Source of the DNA: Musa acuminata AAA Group
Lineage: Eukaryota; Streptophyta; Magnoliopsida; Zingiberales; Musaceae
Length of the DNA: 64,000 nucleotides
Reading direction: 5' to 3'
NCBI RefSeq assembly: GCF_036884655.1
Contig: NC_088335.1
Coordinates: 42,278,501 to 42,342,500, forward strand
The notes below the pieces were generated by a model. It was not told the origin of the DNA and did no database searches. It was given only the letters and a program-made list of their open reading frames with translations. Made by a program: the position numbers and the translations under genes. This document shows positions 62,819-64,000 of this stretch, piece by piece (position 1 is the first letter of the stretch; each line of letters starts with the position of its first letter).

Positions 62819-64000
62819 TCACTCTTCCTCGGATTCAGACTCGGCACTCTGAAGCCACTCGACGAAGGGCTTCACATTTTTTAATACCTGAGAGCTCTTG
62901 CCACCTACACTACCTTTCTCATACCACTTGATTATGGTCTCTTCCTCCAGAAGATCCCCGTCATAAAGTACCTTCAGAACAAGAGCGACTTCCTTAACAG
63001 CATCCGGACTGCACTTGGCACAAAAGGCTTCCACGGCGTCGAGAAGAAGCATCTGGGAGTCTTCACCTTTCACAGCAGCAGCAAGATAATTCTTTTTCTT
63101 CCCAACCTCCTTGGAAAAGCCTTTACCCACCCCCTCAAAGAGGGCTTCGAAGAGGGCAGTCAGAACCTCCTGGGGAGACCCAGTGAGAGAACCCAAACAA
63201 GTCTGAAGCTGGGTGGGGTTAGACCCCTTGCTCAGGTTGCTTTTAATTTCTACAAGCAACTTGTTGTAACTGTTGGCCGGAGAACCATTTTGGCCTGCGC
63301 CATTTTTATCCACTTGTTTTGCACTGCCATTGGTGAGTTCTTTGTTTGCCTTTTCTGATTTCTTCTCCTGGTCAGGCTCATCGGTCGAGAGCATTACCAT
63401 CTCAGCAGTCACAGAACTCAGCTGTTCCTGGATACGCTGTTGAGCCGCCTCCAATGAAGTATCTGTCTGCCACTGGACATCGTCATCACCATTATCAGCA
63501 TTAGCATCCCCATTCTGACTGCCGACAGGAGAAGTTGAACGCTCCTCATCAGAGCCACCACCAGCTTTCTTCTTTGCAGCAGTAGTAGTAGCCTTTGAGG
63601 CTCCATCCTTGGTAGAGGTGGCTCCTTTCTTCTTTGTTTCCTTCTTCAGCTTCTTCTGCTCCTCATCAGCTGCTTCCCCTTCCTTCAGCCTCTCCTTCTC
63701 TGCCCTTCTCATTGCCTTCTTGTCCTTTGCTCCTTTCTTCTGCTCAGGAGGGTTCTTCAGGATGAAGGTCGTCAGCTTGTCCCTCATATCAACATCAGAC
63801 ACATAACCACAGGCTGCACATTTAAGTGTTAGCATCTGGGTCTTTGTGATGATGATCTCTGTCTCAGGATTGCCACACCCATAACATTGTACATACTTCT
63901 TGATGAAATTCTCAAGCAGTCCGGCTAGCTTGGCAGTATCATGAGCCCCATTGACCAAGGACACACCTGTCTTCTCATCGAATTTAGATTGTGCCCCCAA
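62819..64000 (-). CDS. Translation initiation factor eIF5 (partial, N-terminus outside window)
   Basis: The open frame runs from the right edge to TGA/TAA at 62819-62821 without introns and encodes the last 393 or so residues. The N-terminal zinc-binding domain is visible in part, with Cys pairs in QCYGCGN and LKCAACG. A long lysine- and glutamate-rich linker (KKLKKETKKK) follows. The C-terminal W2 (HEAT-type) domain has LLEEETIIKWYEKG and an acidic end FVEWLQSAESESEEE. eIF5 triggers GTP hydrolysis by eIF2 in the preinitiation complex at the start codon, and its W2 domain binds eIF2-beta and eIF3. The first 60 or so residues, with the catalytic Arg, lie beyond the edge. Plant eIF5 genes are commonly intronless in the coding part. 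Confidence 0.95.
   Translation of the reverse strand: MGAQSKFDEKTGVSLVNGAHDTAKLAGLLENFIKKYVQCYGCGNPETEIIITKTQMLTLKCAACGYVSDVDMRDKLTTFILKNPPEQKKGAKDKKAMRRAEKERLKEGEAADEEQKKLKKETKKKGATSTKDGASKATTTAAKKKAGGGSDEERSTSPVGSQNGDANADNGDDDVQWQTDTSLEAAQQRIQEQLSSVTAEMVMLSTDEPDQEKKSEKANKELTNGSAKQVDKNGAGQNGSPANSYNKLLVEIKSNLSKGSNPTQLQTCLGSLTGSPQEVLTALFEALFEGVGKGFSKEVGKKKNYLAAAVKGEDSQMLLLDAVEAFCAKCSPDAVKEVALVLKVLYDGDLLEEETIIKWYEKGSVGGKSSQVLKNVKPFVEWLQSAESESEEE

Overview
The window is plant nuclear DNA. It has intron-containing genes with GT-AG splice sites, a tRNA-Ala, many microsatellites, and a load of Ty1/copia-type LTR retrotransposons primed by initiator tRNA-Met. The style of the repeats suggests a monocot, probably the banana family (Musaceae). 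That family assignment is inference; nothing here proves it.

Bases 1-25,727 are transposon sequence stacked inside transposon sequence. An old LTR piece (C) was split twice: by a small decayed copia element on the + strand (F, 351-3631, target duplication AAGAG) and by a large element on the - strand (B, 3993-25174, target duplication TTTAT). B's downstream LTR was then split by a second - strand copia element (A, 4692-17574, target duplication TTTAC). A's untranslated leader was split in turn by a third (D, 11245-15809, target duplication GACA). Divergence between each element's LTR pair follows this order by eye: D identical, A about 2%, B about 4% in the part compared. B is unusual: it keeps a long gag and an accessory ORF but has no visible protease, integrase, reverse transcriptase or RNase H. 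A carries a run of hairpins in its leader with an 18-base motif repeated four times. D is the youngest and has no recognisable protein.

Bases 28,700-41,030 hold two genes on the - strand. The first encodes an IQ-motif calmodulin-binding protein of the IQM family (nine exons, 615 residues). The second encodes an SC35-like SR splicing factor of the SCL30/SCL33 type, whose RS-domain exon has been tandemly triplicated so that two frame-neutral 42-base exons precede the 126-base exon. A tRNA-Ala(UGC) follows on the + strand at 41,303.

Bases 41,376-54,700 are gene-free. They hold two sets of diverged direct repeats, an old decayed relative of element A (E, 43.5-49.8 kb), and AT-rich sequence with microsatellites.

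Bases 54,700-64,000 hold three genes: a RING-CH (RINGv) plus DUF3675 membrane E3 ubiquitin ligase on the + strand (seven coding exons, 273 residues), an intronless DUF4228/PADRE protein with a myristoylation-type N-terminus on the + strand, and translation initiation factor eIF5 on the - strand, cut by the right edge of the window. These genes are unrelated in function (calcium signalling, splicing, ubiquitination, stress response, translation), as is usual in plants. No operon-like or cluster logic is seen.
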